Shown here: piece by piece, positions 15,432 through 27,633 of the stretch
Numbering within the stretch: position 1 is the stretch's first letter
Layout of the letters: each line of letters opens with the position of its first letter
Source: Deltaproteobacteria bacterium
GTDB taxonomy: Bacteria; Myxococcota_A; UBA9160; UBA6930
Assembly (NCBI GenBank): GCA_029261815.1
Contig: JAJDAQ010000068.1
Coordinates: 1 to 64,000 of the forward strand
Direction of reading: 5' to 3'
DNA length: 64,000 bases
Position numbers and translations under genes: made by a program
Notes under the pieces: model-generated
What the model saw: the letters and a program-made list of their open reading frames with translations, nothing else
What the model was told of the DNA's origin: nothing
The model's database searches: none

Positions 15432-16748
15432 CTAGAGCAGGACCCGGCGAAGGTCAGAGAGGAGGTCGGCCAGGCGACGCGTGAAACGAACCGCATCAGC
15501 GCCGTCGATCACACGATGATCGTAGGAGAGCGAGAGCGGCAGGATGAGACGCGGCTCGAACTCGCCGTCCCGCCAGACCGGCTTCCATTCCATGCGCGAG
15601 ACACCCAGGATGGCCACTTCGGGATGGTTCACGATCGGAGTGAAGAACGTACCGCCGATTCCTCCGAGGCTGGAGATGCTGAAGCTTCCGCCCTGCAGGT
15701 CTTGCGGGCGCAGTTTGCGCTCGCGTGCGCGCGTCGAGACGTCTTCGAGCCGGGCCGCGAGGTCAAACAAACCCATCTGGTCGGCGTCTCGGAGCACGGG
15801 GACGACCAGGCCGTTCTCGGTCTCTACGGCGACGCCGATATGCAAGTAGCGTTTCAGGATGAGGGCTTCGCCCGTGGGGTCCAAGGACGCGTTGAAGTGT
15901 GGGAATTCGCGGAGCGCCGTCGTGACCGCTTTCACGACGAAGGGGAGGAACGTGAGCTTGACTCCGCGCTCGGTCGCCGCCGGCTTCTGCGCCTTACGAA
16001 AGCGATCGAGTTCCGTAATGTCCGCTTCGTCGAACTGGGTGACGTGCGGAACCGTGACCCAACTGCGATGCAGGTTGGCGGCTGAGAGCCGACGAATGCG
16101 ATTGAGCGGTTCGCGTTCGATCTCACCGAACTTGGTGAAGTCGATCTCGAGTGGGGCCGCAACGGCGACGCCGGCAATCGGCACGCCGCCGCCCGTTCCG
16201 GCACCGAGAGAAGCTTTCACGAAGCGCTGGACGTCGTCGCGCGTGACCCGCGCCTTTCGTCCGGTTCCGGGAACCAGCGTCAGATCGACGCCGAGTTCGC
16301 GTGCGAGCTGCCGGACCGACGGGCTGGCATGTGCCTGCCGGGGCGCGACACGTACGGGCGTGTCAGCGTCCTCGGTCTCGGTTGCCGCGGCGAGTGCGTT
16401 CGGCGTTCCGATCACGGGCACGTCGTCGGCGACCGGCTCCTGCGGTGGCGCCGGCTTCGCGGTCTGCCGCGATTCCTCCGGCGGCGGAGCGTCCGGGGAA
16501 GCGGCGCCAGTCTTCCGGATGACGGCGATGCAGGCTCCTTCGCCAATGGCATCGCCCACGTTCACGCGAATCTCTTCGACGGTGCCCTCGACCGGCGACG
16601 GGACCTCCATCGTGGCCTTGTCGCTCTCGAGGACGATCAGCGAACCTTCACGCGCGATGCTGTCGCCGGCGGCAACCAGGATCTCGACGACGTCGACGGT
16701 GTCGAAGTCGCCGATGTCGGGCAGGAAGACTTCTTCGAGTTCACTCAC
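15432..16748 (-). CDS. aceF: Dihydrolipoamide acetyltransferase (PDH E2)
   Basis: A 438-residue E2 core. One lipoyl domain at residues 1-80 (modified Lys in LESDKATME), an Ala/Pro/Glu-rich linker, a peripheral-subunit-binding domain near residues 160-195 (SVRQLARELGVDL), and the acetyltransferase domain ending in the catalytic SYDHRVIDG. E. coli AceF has three lipoyl domains; here the E3 carries a further one. I use GTG 16748, preceded by AGGAG and 10 bases after the aceE stop; the frame extends upstream within aceE. Confidence 0.94.
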   Translation of the reverse strand: MSELEEVFLPDIGDFDTVDVVEILVAAGDSIAREGSLIVLESDKATMEVPSPVEGTVEEIRVNVGDAIGEGACIAVIRKTGAASPDAPPPEESRQTAKPAPPQEPVADDVPVIGTPNALAAATETEDADTPVRVAPRQAHASPSVRQLARELGVDLTLVPGTGRKARVTRDDVQRFVKASLGAGTGGGVPIAGVAVAAPLEIDFTKFGEIEREPLNRIRRLSAANLHRSWVTVPHVTQFDEADITELDRFRKAQKPAATERGVKLTFLPFVVKAVTTALREFPHFNASLDPTGEALILKRYLHIGVAVETENGLVVPVLRDADQMGLFDLAARLEDVSTRARERKLRPQDLQGGSFSISSLGGIGGTFFTPIVNHPEVAILGVSRMEWKPVWRDGEFEPRLILPLSLSYDHRVIDGADAVRFTRRLADLLSDLRRVLL

Positions 16749-16758
16749 CCGTGGTCTC

Positions 16759-19416
<2,658 letters not shown>

Positions 19417-19556
19417 CAACGCACCTCCGCGGACTTGGATGCCATGGGTAGTCAATCGGTTGCGGTGGTGCGATGGCTTTAGAAGGCGTTGTCGGCGCCG
19501 TGTTGGAAAGCACTCATCGTTGCGCTGGCAAGACGCTCAACGCGGGAAAAGCCTGA

Positions 19557-19572
19557 TGACAATGCATTGACA
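19557..19572. promoter_or_regulatory. Imperfect dyad upstream of aceE
   Basis: TGACAATGCATTGACA is a 16-base dyad: a perfect 10-base core plus matching outer pairs and one mismatch. It lies in the 165-base gap upstream of aceE, 10 bases from the end of the next gene. It does not match the PdhR consensus. Possible operator or -35 region for the PDH operon. Confidence 0.25.
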
Positions 19573-19581
19573 ATGACTGAT

Positions 19582-20622
19582 CTAGGCGGCTTCCTCGTCG
19601 CGATCGGCCAGTGTCTCGAAGGCGGAGAGGATTCGCGGCCCCTCTTCGGCGGCCAGGATCCGCTCGGTGATGAGCGCGCGCTGCTGTTCGGCCGCGAGCC
19701 GCGGCTGCTCCACGGTCGCCCATTTGACGATGGCGGCCCAGAACGGGTCCACGATCTCGTGCCCCGGGACGGCCGCGCCTTCCGTGCTCTTGAAGTGCAG
19801 ATCACGGATCTCGCCGAGGTAGAGCCGTAGCGAGGCGACGTGGACTTCTTCGTCCGTCCGAATCCGTCCGACGATTTCGGCCGCCTTCTCTGCCTCCGCC
19901 CGGCGGTCGCAGAAGAGTTCGGGGTCTCGGAGCAGGGCTTCGCTGAGCTGAAACCCGCGCTCCGCCCGGAACTCGATCAGGAGCAGGTTGAGCAGGAAGT
20001 AGATCGTGCGCTGAACGGCTTCCGACACGCCGGGATGGAAGACGATCTCTTCTTCGCCACGCCCGATGCTCTCGGGCACTTCCGGCTCCGGGTAGGCACC
20101 GGCGCCGAATGCCAGGTCGCGAAGAGCGAACCACATGGTGTCGTGGCCGCCGATGCCGCGCTCCGGCTCGCCGCCTTCGTCGATGCCGTGCGCCTTCAGC
20201 AGACCTCGATTGAGGTGCCCGACGGCCATCTCGGAAACGTCTTCCTCGACGCTTTCGCCGAATTCCGGGAACGTCATCTCTGCGAGTACGCGTCCGCGGG
20301 CTTCGATCTTTCCCGTAATCGTCAGCGTGTTCCAGAAGCTCTGCCCGAGGCCCTCTTGGAGCAACAGCTTCATCTGTGCCGCGTTCGGGTAGCGGAGCCC
20401 GTCGAGCAGCGAGGCATCGGCGGCCAACCATTCGCCGCCGCGCTCGCGCAGTGCGGCGGTCCAGGCATCGAGCGCGGGTTCTCGCACCAGACAACGGGGC
20501 GGCACGTAGCGACCACCATCGACGAAGCCGCCGTGAAGCCGATGGCCAGCTTCCTGCTGCGGTTGCGCATAGTCGTGGGAACGAAGCAGTTCGGCTTCGG
20601 TGTAGACGAGCTGGCGGGCCAT
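19582..20622 (-). CDS. Unrecognised protein, possible ferritin-like helical domain
   Basis: A 346-residue soluble protein that I do not recognise. A strong AAGGAGGA ribosome site precedes ATG 20622. The N-terminal third is mixed; from about residue 125 it looks all-helical. An IEFRAERGF helix (residues 216-224) and a later E258-E-V-H261 within a long helix give the ExxH-type carboxylate/His spacing of diiron ferritin-like proteins, and E312-QQRALITER is another helix. Metal binding is inference from spacing only. It sits alone upstream of the PDH operon and divergent from the glycosyltransferase. Confidence 0.6.
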   Translation of the reverse strand: MARQLVYTEAELLRSHDYAQPQQEAGHRLHGGFVDGGRYVPPRCLVREPALDAWTAALRERGGEWLAADASLLDGLRYPNAAQMKLLLQEGLGQSFWNTLTITGKIEARGRVLAEMTFPEFGESVEEDVSEMAVGHLNRGLLKAHGIDEGGEPERGIGGHDTMWFALRDLAFGAGAYPEPEVPESIGRGEEEIVFHPGVSEAVQRTIYFLLNLLLIEFRAERGFQLSEALLRDPELFCDRRAEAEKAAEIVGRIRTDEEVHVASLRLYLGEIRDLHFKSTEGAAVPGHEIVDPFWAAIVKWATVEQPRLAAEQQRALITERILAAEEGPRILSAFETLADRDEEAA

Positions 20623-20810
20623 GGCGTCCTCCTTCTGGCCGGGAGCGTAGACGCTCGGTCGCGGGCTTGCCGCCACAGTCGGGATGAATGCGCGACACGC
20701 AGGGAGGTGGCAGCCTGACAGCATCCAGGCAGGAATCCCGGCGAGCCCCGTCTCCTTCCCGGGTCGATCTGGCACACTCCAACAGCCGAGGTGCCTCCTT
20801 GACCACGCAC

Positions 20811-21959
20811 ATGCCCGAAGTTTCGTTCGTCCTTCCCTGCCTCGACGAGGCAGAGACGCTTCCGGCTTGCCTGCGCGCGATCCGGGAGGCCATCGAAACC
20901 GGCGGCCTCGATGCGGAGATCATCGTGGCCGACAACGGCAGCACCGACGGCTCGCAGGCGATTGCGGAACAACACGGTGCGCGCGTTGTGGACGTTGCGG
21001 AGCGAGGCTACGGCAACGCCCTGATGGGAGGCTTCGAGGCGGCCCGCGGCCGCTTCCTGATCATGGGGGATGCGGACGAGTCGTACGACTTCCGCGAGTC
21101 GCTCCCGATGGTCGAGGCGCTGCGGGATGGCGCCGACATGGTGATGGGTTCCCGTTTGCGCGGGCGAATCGAGCCCGGGGCCATGCCGTGGCTTCATCGC
21201 TGGCTGGGGAATCCCGTTCTTTCGTTCGTGGGCCGATTGCTATTTCGAACGCCGGTGTCCGACTTCCACTGCGGGATGCGCGCGATCACGCGCGCTGCGT
21301 TGCACGACCTCGGTCTCCGAACTGCGGGGATGGAGTTTGCGAGCGAGATGGTGGTGAAGGCGGCGGCGCGCGGTTTGCAGATTGCTGAAGTGCCGATCAC
21401 GTTGCATCCCGATGGCCGCTCGCGTCCGCCGCACCTGCGGACATGGCGGGACGGCTGGCGACACCTCCGCTTCATGATGGTCCTTTCGCCGCGTTGGACG
21501 CTATTCGTCCCCGGTCTGCTGCTGACGCTGGTCGGTGTCCTGGGTGTTGCGGCACTCTCGCTGGGACCGGTGGCCGTCGGGGACGTGGTCTTCGACATCC
21601 ACACCATGGTCGTCGCGAGTCTGCTCGTCGTGGTCGGATACCAGGCCGTCGGCGCAGCGGTGGCCGCCCGCATCTTCGCCGTCGAAGAGGAGATCGGTCC
21701 TGCCGCGCCGTGGATGCAGCGCGCCTACAACCACTTCAGCCTCGAGCGTGGGATTCTTGGCGGCGTGATCCTGACGTTGCTGGGTGGGGGGCTGATCGGG
21801 ACAGCGGCCTTCGGCTGGGCAGAGACCGGCTTTGGCGAGCTCGATCCGCGCATCACGCTCCGGCCCGTGATCCTGGGCGCGACCCTCGCCGCGGTCGGCA
21901 TGCAGACGCTCGCGTTGTCGTTCGTCTACAGCATGCTCGGAATCCGTCGGAAGCGTTAG
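20811..21959 (+). CDS. Family 2 glycosyltransferase, dolichyl-phosphate-sugar synthase-like, membrane
   Basis: A 382-residue enzyme. The N-terminal GT-A domain (about residues 1-235) has SFVLPCLDE, the nucleotide-sugar motif VADNGSTDGS and the metal-binding GDADESYDF, as in DPM1-like polyprenyl-phosphate sugar synthases. The C-terminal 150 residues hold about four transmembrane segments. ATG 20811 lacks a clear ribosome site; an in-frame TTG at 20799 after GAGGTG is an alternative. The stop is 3 bases before the methyltransferase. With the STT3-type enzyme nearby it could supply the lipid-linked sugar donor (inference). Confidence 0.85.
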   Translation: MPEVSFVLPCLDEAETLPACLRAIREAIETGGLDAEIIVADNGSTDGSQAIAEQHGARVVDVAERGYGNALMGGFEAARGRFLIMGDADESYDFRESLPMVEALRDGADMVMGSRLRGRIEPGAMPWLHRWLGNPVLSFVGRLLFRTPVSDFHCGMRAITRAALHDLGLRTAGMEFASEMVVKAAARGLQIAEVPITLHPDGRSRPPHLRTWRDGWRHLRFMMVLSPRWTLFVPGLLLTLVGVLGVAALSLGPVAVGDVVFDIHTMVVASLLVVVGYQAVGAAVAARIFAVEEEIGPAAPWMQRAYNHFSLERGILGGVILTLLGGGLIGTAAFGWAETGFGELDPRITLRPVILGATLAAVGMQTLALSFVYSMLGIRRKR

Positions 21960-21962
21960 GCC

Positions 21963-22505
21963 ATGCGAACGCTCGACCGATGGCTCCAGAACTGGCGCGC
22001 GGCCAAGGTCCTGCCGTGGATACGCGAACGCGATCGGCTGCTCGATATCGGGTGCTATGACCGCGTCTTGCTCGAGCGCGCCGAGCCGCGCCTCTCTGTG
22101 GGCGTGGGAGTCGACCCGCTCATTACGCCGGGGGCCGATGGCCGCTTGCGCTGGGTCGCCGGCCAGTTTCCTGGGGATGTGACTTTTCCGGAGGCGTCGT
22201 TCGACTGCGTGACCGCGTTGGCCGTCTTGGAGCATGTCGCGGCGCCGTCAGCGTTTGCGGCGGGCTGCGCCGACGTGCTGGTGCCGGGTGGACGGGCCAT
22301 CCTGACCGTTCCCGACCCGAGGGTCGACGGGATCCTGGATGCCCTGATCCGCCTCGGCCTGGCGGACGGGATGTCCGAGGAGGAACACCACGGCTTCGAC
22401 GTGGCTCAGACGATCCCGGTGTTCGAAGCGGCCGGATTCGTGCTCCGACACCATTCACGTTTCCAGCTGGGCCTCAACGGTCTGTTCGTTTTCGAGAAGG
22501 GCTGA
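21963..22505 (+). CDS. Class I SAM-dependent methyltransferase
   Basis: A 180-residue methyltransferase_11-type protein. Motif I is LLDIGCYDRVL (residues 26-36) with one Gly fewer than the usual GxGxG; motif IV is FDCVTALAVLEHV, followed by LVPGGRAILTVPDP. It starts 3 bases after the glycosyltransferase stop, so it is surely co-transcribed and may methylate a sugar or polyprenyl intermediate. Its last 32 bases overlap, tail to tail, with the oligosaccharyltransferase gene on the other strand. Confidence 0.8.
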   Translation: MRTLDRWLQNWRAAKVLPWIRERDRLLDIGCYDRVLLERAEPRLSVGVGVDPLITPGADGRLRWVAGQFPGDVTFPEASFDCVTALAVLEHVAAPSAFAAGCADVLVPGGRAILTVPDPRVDGILDALIRLGLADGMSEEEHHGFDVAQTIPVFEAAGFVLRHHSRFQLGLNGLFVFEKG

Positions 22506-24807
22506 CATCGGGCGTAGTGTTCCCGGCCGGGGAGTCCGCGAGGTCCGGCCCCGGGACCGTGTCGCCGTGCATGACCGCAGACTCGGCGACCTCGACGCTC
22601 GCCCGGGCGCGAGCCGTTCGCACCGTGTACGGCCCGTTGGTCCGCCATGTGCCAGACGGCTCGTCGGTCGGGTAGGGGAGCGTGAGCTCGTAGCGCCCAT
22701 CGGCGCTGGCGCGCGCAGCGCTCTCGTACCGCAGCGTCTGACCGGTTTCGTTGGTCAACACGAGCCGGGCCTGGACGGAACTCCCAGGCGCTGCGCGGCC
22801 CACGACGCGGGCGCCTTCCACGATCTCGAACCAACGATAGGCCGCGACGCCGGGGTCGAGCGCTCCCGGATACTGCTCGTCGATTCCGGGACGCCAGGCG
22901 ACTTCGTGCAGTAGGCGATGGTGCCGGAGCGCTTCGAGTCGCTCGCCGGCTTCCCCTCGCCCGACGCCGCCACGGTCGCGGGCGAGTCGACTCGTCATGG
23001 ATCGGCGGCTGTAGCGGGTGCCGTGGCCGGAGCCTTCGGGGGATGCGAGCACATAGCGAACGCCGCGCTCCCGCGCGGCGTTCAGCGCAATGGCTTCCCG
23101 TTCGGCCCCGTAGTAGCGCTCCGCGGCTTCGTAGCTCTCGCGGCCCCCGTAGACGCCGAAGTTGTCCTGGACCATGGGTCGGCGCGCGTAGTAGCGAACC
23201 AGATGGCCTTGGCCCCACGGCGTCAGTACCGCATAACCAGGCGTCGCTTCCGGGTCGAGCCATCCGGGTGTCACCGGTGAGTGGTCGCCCAACCAGCGCG
23301 CAAATGGAATCAGTGCTGCCACGCGTTCGTCGCTGCCGAGGCGCAGGGGCTGTTCGCCCTGGGAGGTGCGGACCCAATCCCTGACGGGTCCGGCGTACAC
23401 GGTCCATGCCGTGATGACTGCGCACAAGGAGAGTGCCGCGACCGTGGCGAAGCGCTGTGACGAGCGTGCTCGTTGCACCCAGAAGCCGGCGAGCAAGGCG
23501 AGAGGCACGGCGAGTTCATTCGAGAAGCGGATCTGGCTCGACGAGGCGGCAAAGAAAGCGACGGACCATGCGACCAGGAGCCAGGCGCCGCTGTCTTCGG
23601 CGCCGCGCGCGGCGCGCCACGCCAGCCACCCGGCGAGCGGAAGCGCCAGCATCACGACGTGGGTGAAGAGCAACTGTGGGACGCTCACGCGAAACACGCC
23701 GGCCGCTGTCCACATCGGTTTCAACTCGAGCACCTGTGCCTGGAAGTCCTCGCTTTCCTGGAACCAACCGGCACCCGTGGCCAGGGCATTGCCGAGTTCG
23801 GGGACCCCGAGCCAAACCGCGCTGAGGCCAAGCGCACCGAGGGCCAGGCCGAAACCGCTGCGCTGCCCGCGTCCCCAGTCGAAGCGGGCCCAGACGCTGC
23901 CGCAGACGGCGAGTATCAGTGCGCCGCTCGCAAAGAACACGGGATGGAAGGTCGACAAGACCAATGGCGAGAATCCGCCGTATTCGCGCCAGGTGACACC
24001 GAGAGAGAAGGGAGCGATCGCGAGCGCGGCAACCGCACAGGCGATCGCAAGGGACCATGCGCGCGCACAGGCGACCTGCGGGTCTCGGTCGGCCAACAGC
24101 ACGACGACGCTGGTGGCCAACAGGATTCCGACGTGGAGGAGCGCGCCGGTCCAGACCATCAAGACGCATGCGAGGGCGAGTCCGAGTTCGATCGCCATGC
24201 GCCATGGGAGCACGGCCGATCGCGTGGATGTGACCGATAGCCAGCGCATGCCGGCGGACAACAACCACGTCGTGGCCAGCATCGCCCCGACGTGGTGGTC
24301 GCTCTTGGCCAGCCGAGACGACAGGTAGTGGGCCGGCATGACGGCCAGCAGGGCCGCGGCCGTCCACCCTGCGCGTCGCCCGAAGTGTCGCCGCGCGATG
24401 GCAAACGCCAGGAAGATCGAAGCGATCCCGATCAGGGGTGGGACCGCGGCCACCACGGCTTCCAGCCGACCGCGATCGCCCGCAGCGCCGAAGGGCCGGG
24501 CAACGGCCGCGATGCCCAGGTCCCAGAGCGGCGGCCAGACGACTTCACCGACGTCGGGATGCCCGATGTACGGATCGTCCTCGAGGACGGCCGGGAACTG
24601 CTCGACCGAGAACTCGATCCGCCGAAGGTGGTAGAACTCGTCCGCACCGCCGGGGGGAATGATTCCGTCGTTGGTAACGACCGCGGGCCAAGGCAGCAGC
24701 ACGCGGATGGCAAGCCCGAACGCCAGGATCGTGAGCAGCGTCAGGCTGTTGCGCACGCGCAGCACGCCATTCTCCTCGCGCGCCGCGGCGCCGTGGGTCC
24801 CCCTCAT
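22474..24807 (-). CDS. STT3/PglB/AglB-type oligosaccharyltransferase-like membrane protein
   Basis: About 777 residues from ATG 24807 (TTG 24843 also possible). Many transmembrane helices are followed by a C-terminal periplasmic domain ending in a beta-rich segment. The first external loop has GADEFYHLRR (D56), matching the D-x-Y-H-R motif of STT3. The second has SRLAKSDHH (D170), replacing the DxD/DxE motif. At about residue 529, PWGQGHLVRYY sits where WWDYG is expected in PglB/STT3, so the acceptor-binding motif is degenerate. These enzymes transfer lipid-linked glycans to Asn in acceptor proteins; activity here is unproved. Confidence 0.8.
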   Translation of the reverse strand: MRGTHGAAAREENGVLRVRNSLTLLTILAFGLAIRVLLPWPAVVTNDGIIPPGGADEFYHLRRIEFSVEQFPAVLEDDPYIGHPDVGEVVWPPLWDLGIAAVARPFGAAGDRGRLEAVVAAVPPLIGIASIFLAFAIARRHFGRRAGWTAAALLAVMPAHYLSSRLAKSDHHVGAMLATTWLLSAGMRWLSVTSTRSAVLPWRMAIELGLALACVLMVWTGALLHVGILLATSVVVLLADRDPQVACARAWSLAIACAVAALAIAPFSLGVTWREYGGFSPLVLSTFHPVFFASGALILAVCGSVWARFDWGRGQRSGFGLALGALGLSAVWLGVPELGNALATGAGWFQESEDFQAQVLELKPMWTAAGVFRVSVPQLLFTHVVMLALPLAGWLAWRAARGAEDSGAWLLVAWSVAFFAASSSQIRFSNELAVPLALLAGFWVQRARSSQRFATVAALSLCAVITAWTVYAGPVRDWVRTSQGEQPLRLGSDERVAALIPFARWLGDHSPVTPGWLDPEATPGYAVLTPWGQGHLVRYYARRPMVQDNFGVYGGRESYEAAERYYGAEREAIALNAARERGVRYVLASPEGSGHGTRYSRRSMTSRLARDRGGVGRGEAGERLEALRHHRLLHEVAWRPGIDEQYPGALDPGVAAYRWFEIVEGARVVGRAAPGSSVQARLVLTNETGQTLRYESAARASADGRYELTLPYPTDEPSGTWRTNGPYTVRTARARASVEVAESAVMHGDTVPGPDLADSPAGNTTPDVSPSRKRTDR

Positions 24808-24884
24808 GGCCCGCAAGCATCGCGCCTCGCCCAAGTGGCGCAACCGCCCAGGCCATGTCCAATGGAGGACCTCGCCGGGCAGGG

Positions 24885-24890
24885 TATTGT
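24885..24890 (+). promoter_or_regulatory. TATTGT -10 box, leaderless start of MarR gene
   Basis: TATTGT ends 6 bases before ATG 24897; no ribosome site is present in the intervening bases. Transcription would begin at or next to the start codon. Confidence 0.5.
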
Positions 24891-24896
24891 CACACC

Positions 24897-25382
24897 ATGT
24901 CCGGTTCTCCCAGCGAACGTCGGCGGGCGGCCCGCTACAGCGAGACCGGGGCGGCGGTCTTTGCGCTTCTCCGCGAGTTGGATCGCATCGACGATATCTG
25001 GGGCCGTGGCGATGTCTCTCGCAGCCGATTGGCCGTGCTTCGCGTGCTGGCGACCGAGGGCGCGATGACCATCAGCGACGTCGCCCGGTCGCGGAACACG
25101 ACCCGACAGGGTGTGCAACGTCTGGTGGCCGCGCTCGTGGCCCAGGGCTGGATCACGTCCGAGGAAAATCCGCGCCATCGCCGCGCGCCGCTCCTGCGCC
25201 TGACGGACGCCGGGCTTGCGGCCTATCAAGCGTTGAGCCGCGCGGAAGCCGAGCGGCTCAACGAAATCGCGCGCGGGCTGGGGGCCGACGAAGTCCGCGA
25301 GGCCACCCGGGTGATCGCGGCGCTACGTATCCGTGGCGCCGCCACGGCGCCGGTCGATATCTCCGAATCGACGGAAAGCTAG
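24897..25382 (+). CDS. MarR-family winged-helix regulator
   Basis: A 161-residue protein with a MarR wHTH domain at residues 20-130: AVLRVLATEGAMTISDVA, the recognition helix in TTRQGVQRLVAALVAQGWI, and the wing NPRHRRAPLLRLTDAG. MarR proteins act as dimers that usually repress nearby genes until a ligand binds. It is divergent from the STT3-like gene and convergent with tesB (5-base gap). The longer frame beginning at 24855 is not used, because the -10-like box sits at ATG 24897. Confidence 0.85.
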   Translation: MSGSPSERRRAARYSETGAAVFALLRELDRIDDIWGRGDVSRSRLAVLRVLATEGAMTISDVARSRNTTRQGVQRLVAALVAQGWITSEENPRHRRAPLLRLTDAGLAAYQALSRAEAERLNEIARGLGADEVREATRVIAALRIRGAATAPVDISESTES

Positions 25383-25387
25383 TCGAG

Positions 25388-26272
25388 CTAGTCGGGCAGG
25401 TCGGGCGCCGATTTCGGCGGTCGGATCAGCCCTTCCTGCGCGACGGAGGCGATCAACTCGCCAGCTCGGGTGTACAGGGCGCCGCGCGCGAACCCTCGAC
25501 CGGCCGAAGCCGACGGGCTGTCCTGGGCGTACAGGATCCAGTCGTCGGCACGGAACGGTCGGTGGAACCAGACAGCGTGGTCGAGGCTTGCCGCCATCGA
25601 GATGGTGACCTCTCGTCCGCCCTTCGCATGGTGACGCACGATGGTGTCGATCAGGGACATGTCGGTCGCATAGGTCAGCAAGCACTGATGAAGCAGGGCA
25701 TCGTCGGGGTCGAGCGTGCCCTGGGCCCGAAGCCAGATCTGGTTCGGATCGCTGCCGGATTCCCCTCCGAGGTAGGTAGGAAGGTTCACGAACCGGAAGT
25801 CGATGGGGGGCGCGCCGCGCTTGGTCCGCGAATCGAAGTCGGGGACACGGTCGCGATGGGCCTCCAACTGTTCCATCCACGTCGGGAGGCTCTCGGGGTC
25901 CGGCGCCGCCGGCATCTCGACCTGATGGTCGTAGCCGGCTTCAGGCGTGTGGAACGAGGCCGCCATGTTGAAGATTGCACGCCCGTGCTGGATGCCGACC
26001 ACGCGTCGCGTGGTGAAGGAACGGCCATCCCGGATGCGGTCGACGGTGTAGAGCACGGGGATCGCCGGGTCTCCCGGCCGCAGGAAGTAGCCGTGGAGAG
26101 AATGCGGGACGAGGTCTTCGACCGTCCGTCCGGCTGCCATCAGTGACTGCGCGAGGACCTGGCCTCCGAACAGGCGGTTGACCTGTCCGCGTTCGTTCTG
26201 GCCGCGGAAGATATTGAGATCGATCTCCTCGATGTCGAGCAGGTCGCGGAGTTCATCGAAGCGTGTCGGCAT
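25388..26272 (-). CDS. tesB: Acyl-CoA thioesterase II
   Basis: A 294-residue double-hotdog thioesterase, the usual TesB length. It hydrolyses medium- and long-chain acyl-CoA. Family segments are [25 protein letters not shown], and the catalytic triad region: Asp in YATDMSLI, the following SLDHAVWFH segment, and Gln in VAQEGLIR. Divergent from the formaldehyde dehydrogenase gene with only 60 bases between starts. Role is likely acyl-CoA pool control alongside the beta-oxidation enzymes of the window. Confidence 0.92.
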   Translation of the reverse strand: MPTRFDELRDLLDIEEIDLNIFRGQNERGQVNRLFGGQVLAQSLMAAGRTVEDLVPHSLHGYFLRPGDPAIPVLYTVDRIRDGRSFTTRRVVGIQHGRAIFNMAASFHTPEAGYDHQVEMPAAPDPESLPTWMEQLEAHRDRVPDFDSRTKRGAPPIDFRFVNLPTYLGGESGSDPNQIWLRAQGTLDPDDALLHQCLLTYATDMSLIDTIVRHHAKGGREVTISMAASLDHAVWFHRPFRADDWILYAQDSPSASAGRGFARGALYTRAGELIASVAQEGLIRPPKSAPDLPD

Positions 26273-26280
26273 AGCAGCGC

Positions 26281-26308
26281 TTTAGCACACTGTGCGATTG
26301 GGTATGCT
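26281..26308 (+). promoter_or_regulatory. Putative promoter and small palindrome upstream of frmA
   Basis: TTTAGC (26281-26286) and TATGCT (26303-26308) are 16 bases apart, a weak -35 and a fair -10, 24 bases ahead of frmA. Between them, GCACACTGTGC (26285-26295) is a perfect 5+1+5 palindrome, a candidate operator in the tesB/frmA divergent region. GGAGG lies before the frmA ATG. Confidence 0.4.
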
Positions 26309-26332
26309 CGGCCTCCACCGAGGGAGGATCCC

Positions 26333-27439
<1,107 letters not shown>

Positions 27440-27576
27440 CAGGCAGGGTCCTTCGGGTGGGCGGCTGCCGAACAGTGGAAGGCCGTTACACGTGCGCAAT
27501 AGGCTGCGGGCTTCACGCGTAGGCAACTTCCTCCGCTTTGCCCTGAAACCATTGGGCTCGCGTTCCGGGCGGATGC

Positions 27577-27593
27577 TTGGCACGCATCATGCT
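27577..27593 (+). promoter_or_regulatory. Sigma-54 (RpoN) promoter of PEP-CTERM gene
   Basis: TTGGCACGCATCATGCT has the -24 GG (27579-27580) and -12 GC (27591-27592) with the obligatory 10-base spacing, and TTGGCACG matches the consensus fully. The predicted transcript starts near 27604, leaving about a 30-base leader to ATG 27634. PEP-CTERM genes in other bacteria are known to be RpoN-dependent through PrsK/PrsR. Confidence 0.7.
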
Positions 27594-27633
27594 TTGTTCC
27601 TGGGCTCCACCTTTCCACCGGAGTCCCCGAGAG

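Noticed and set aside
20769-20787. TGGCAC upstream of the glycosyltransferase as a sigma-54 promoter
   Set aside because: The GC element is two bases out of register (12-base spacing).
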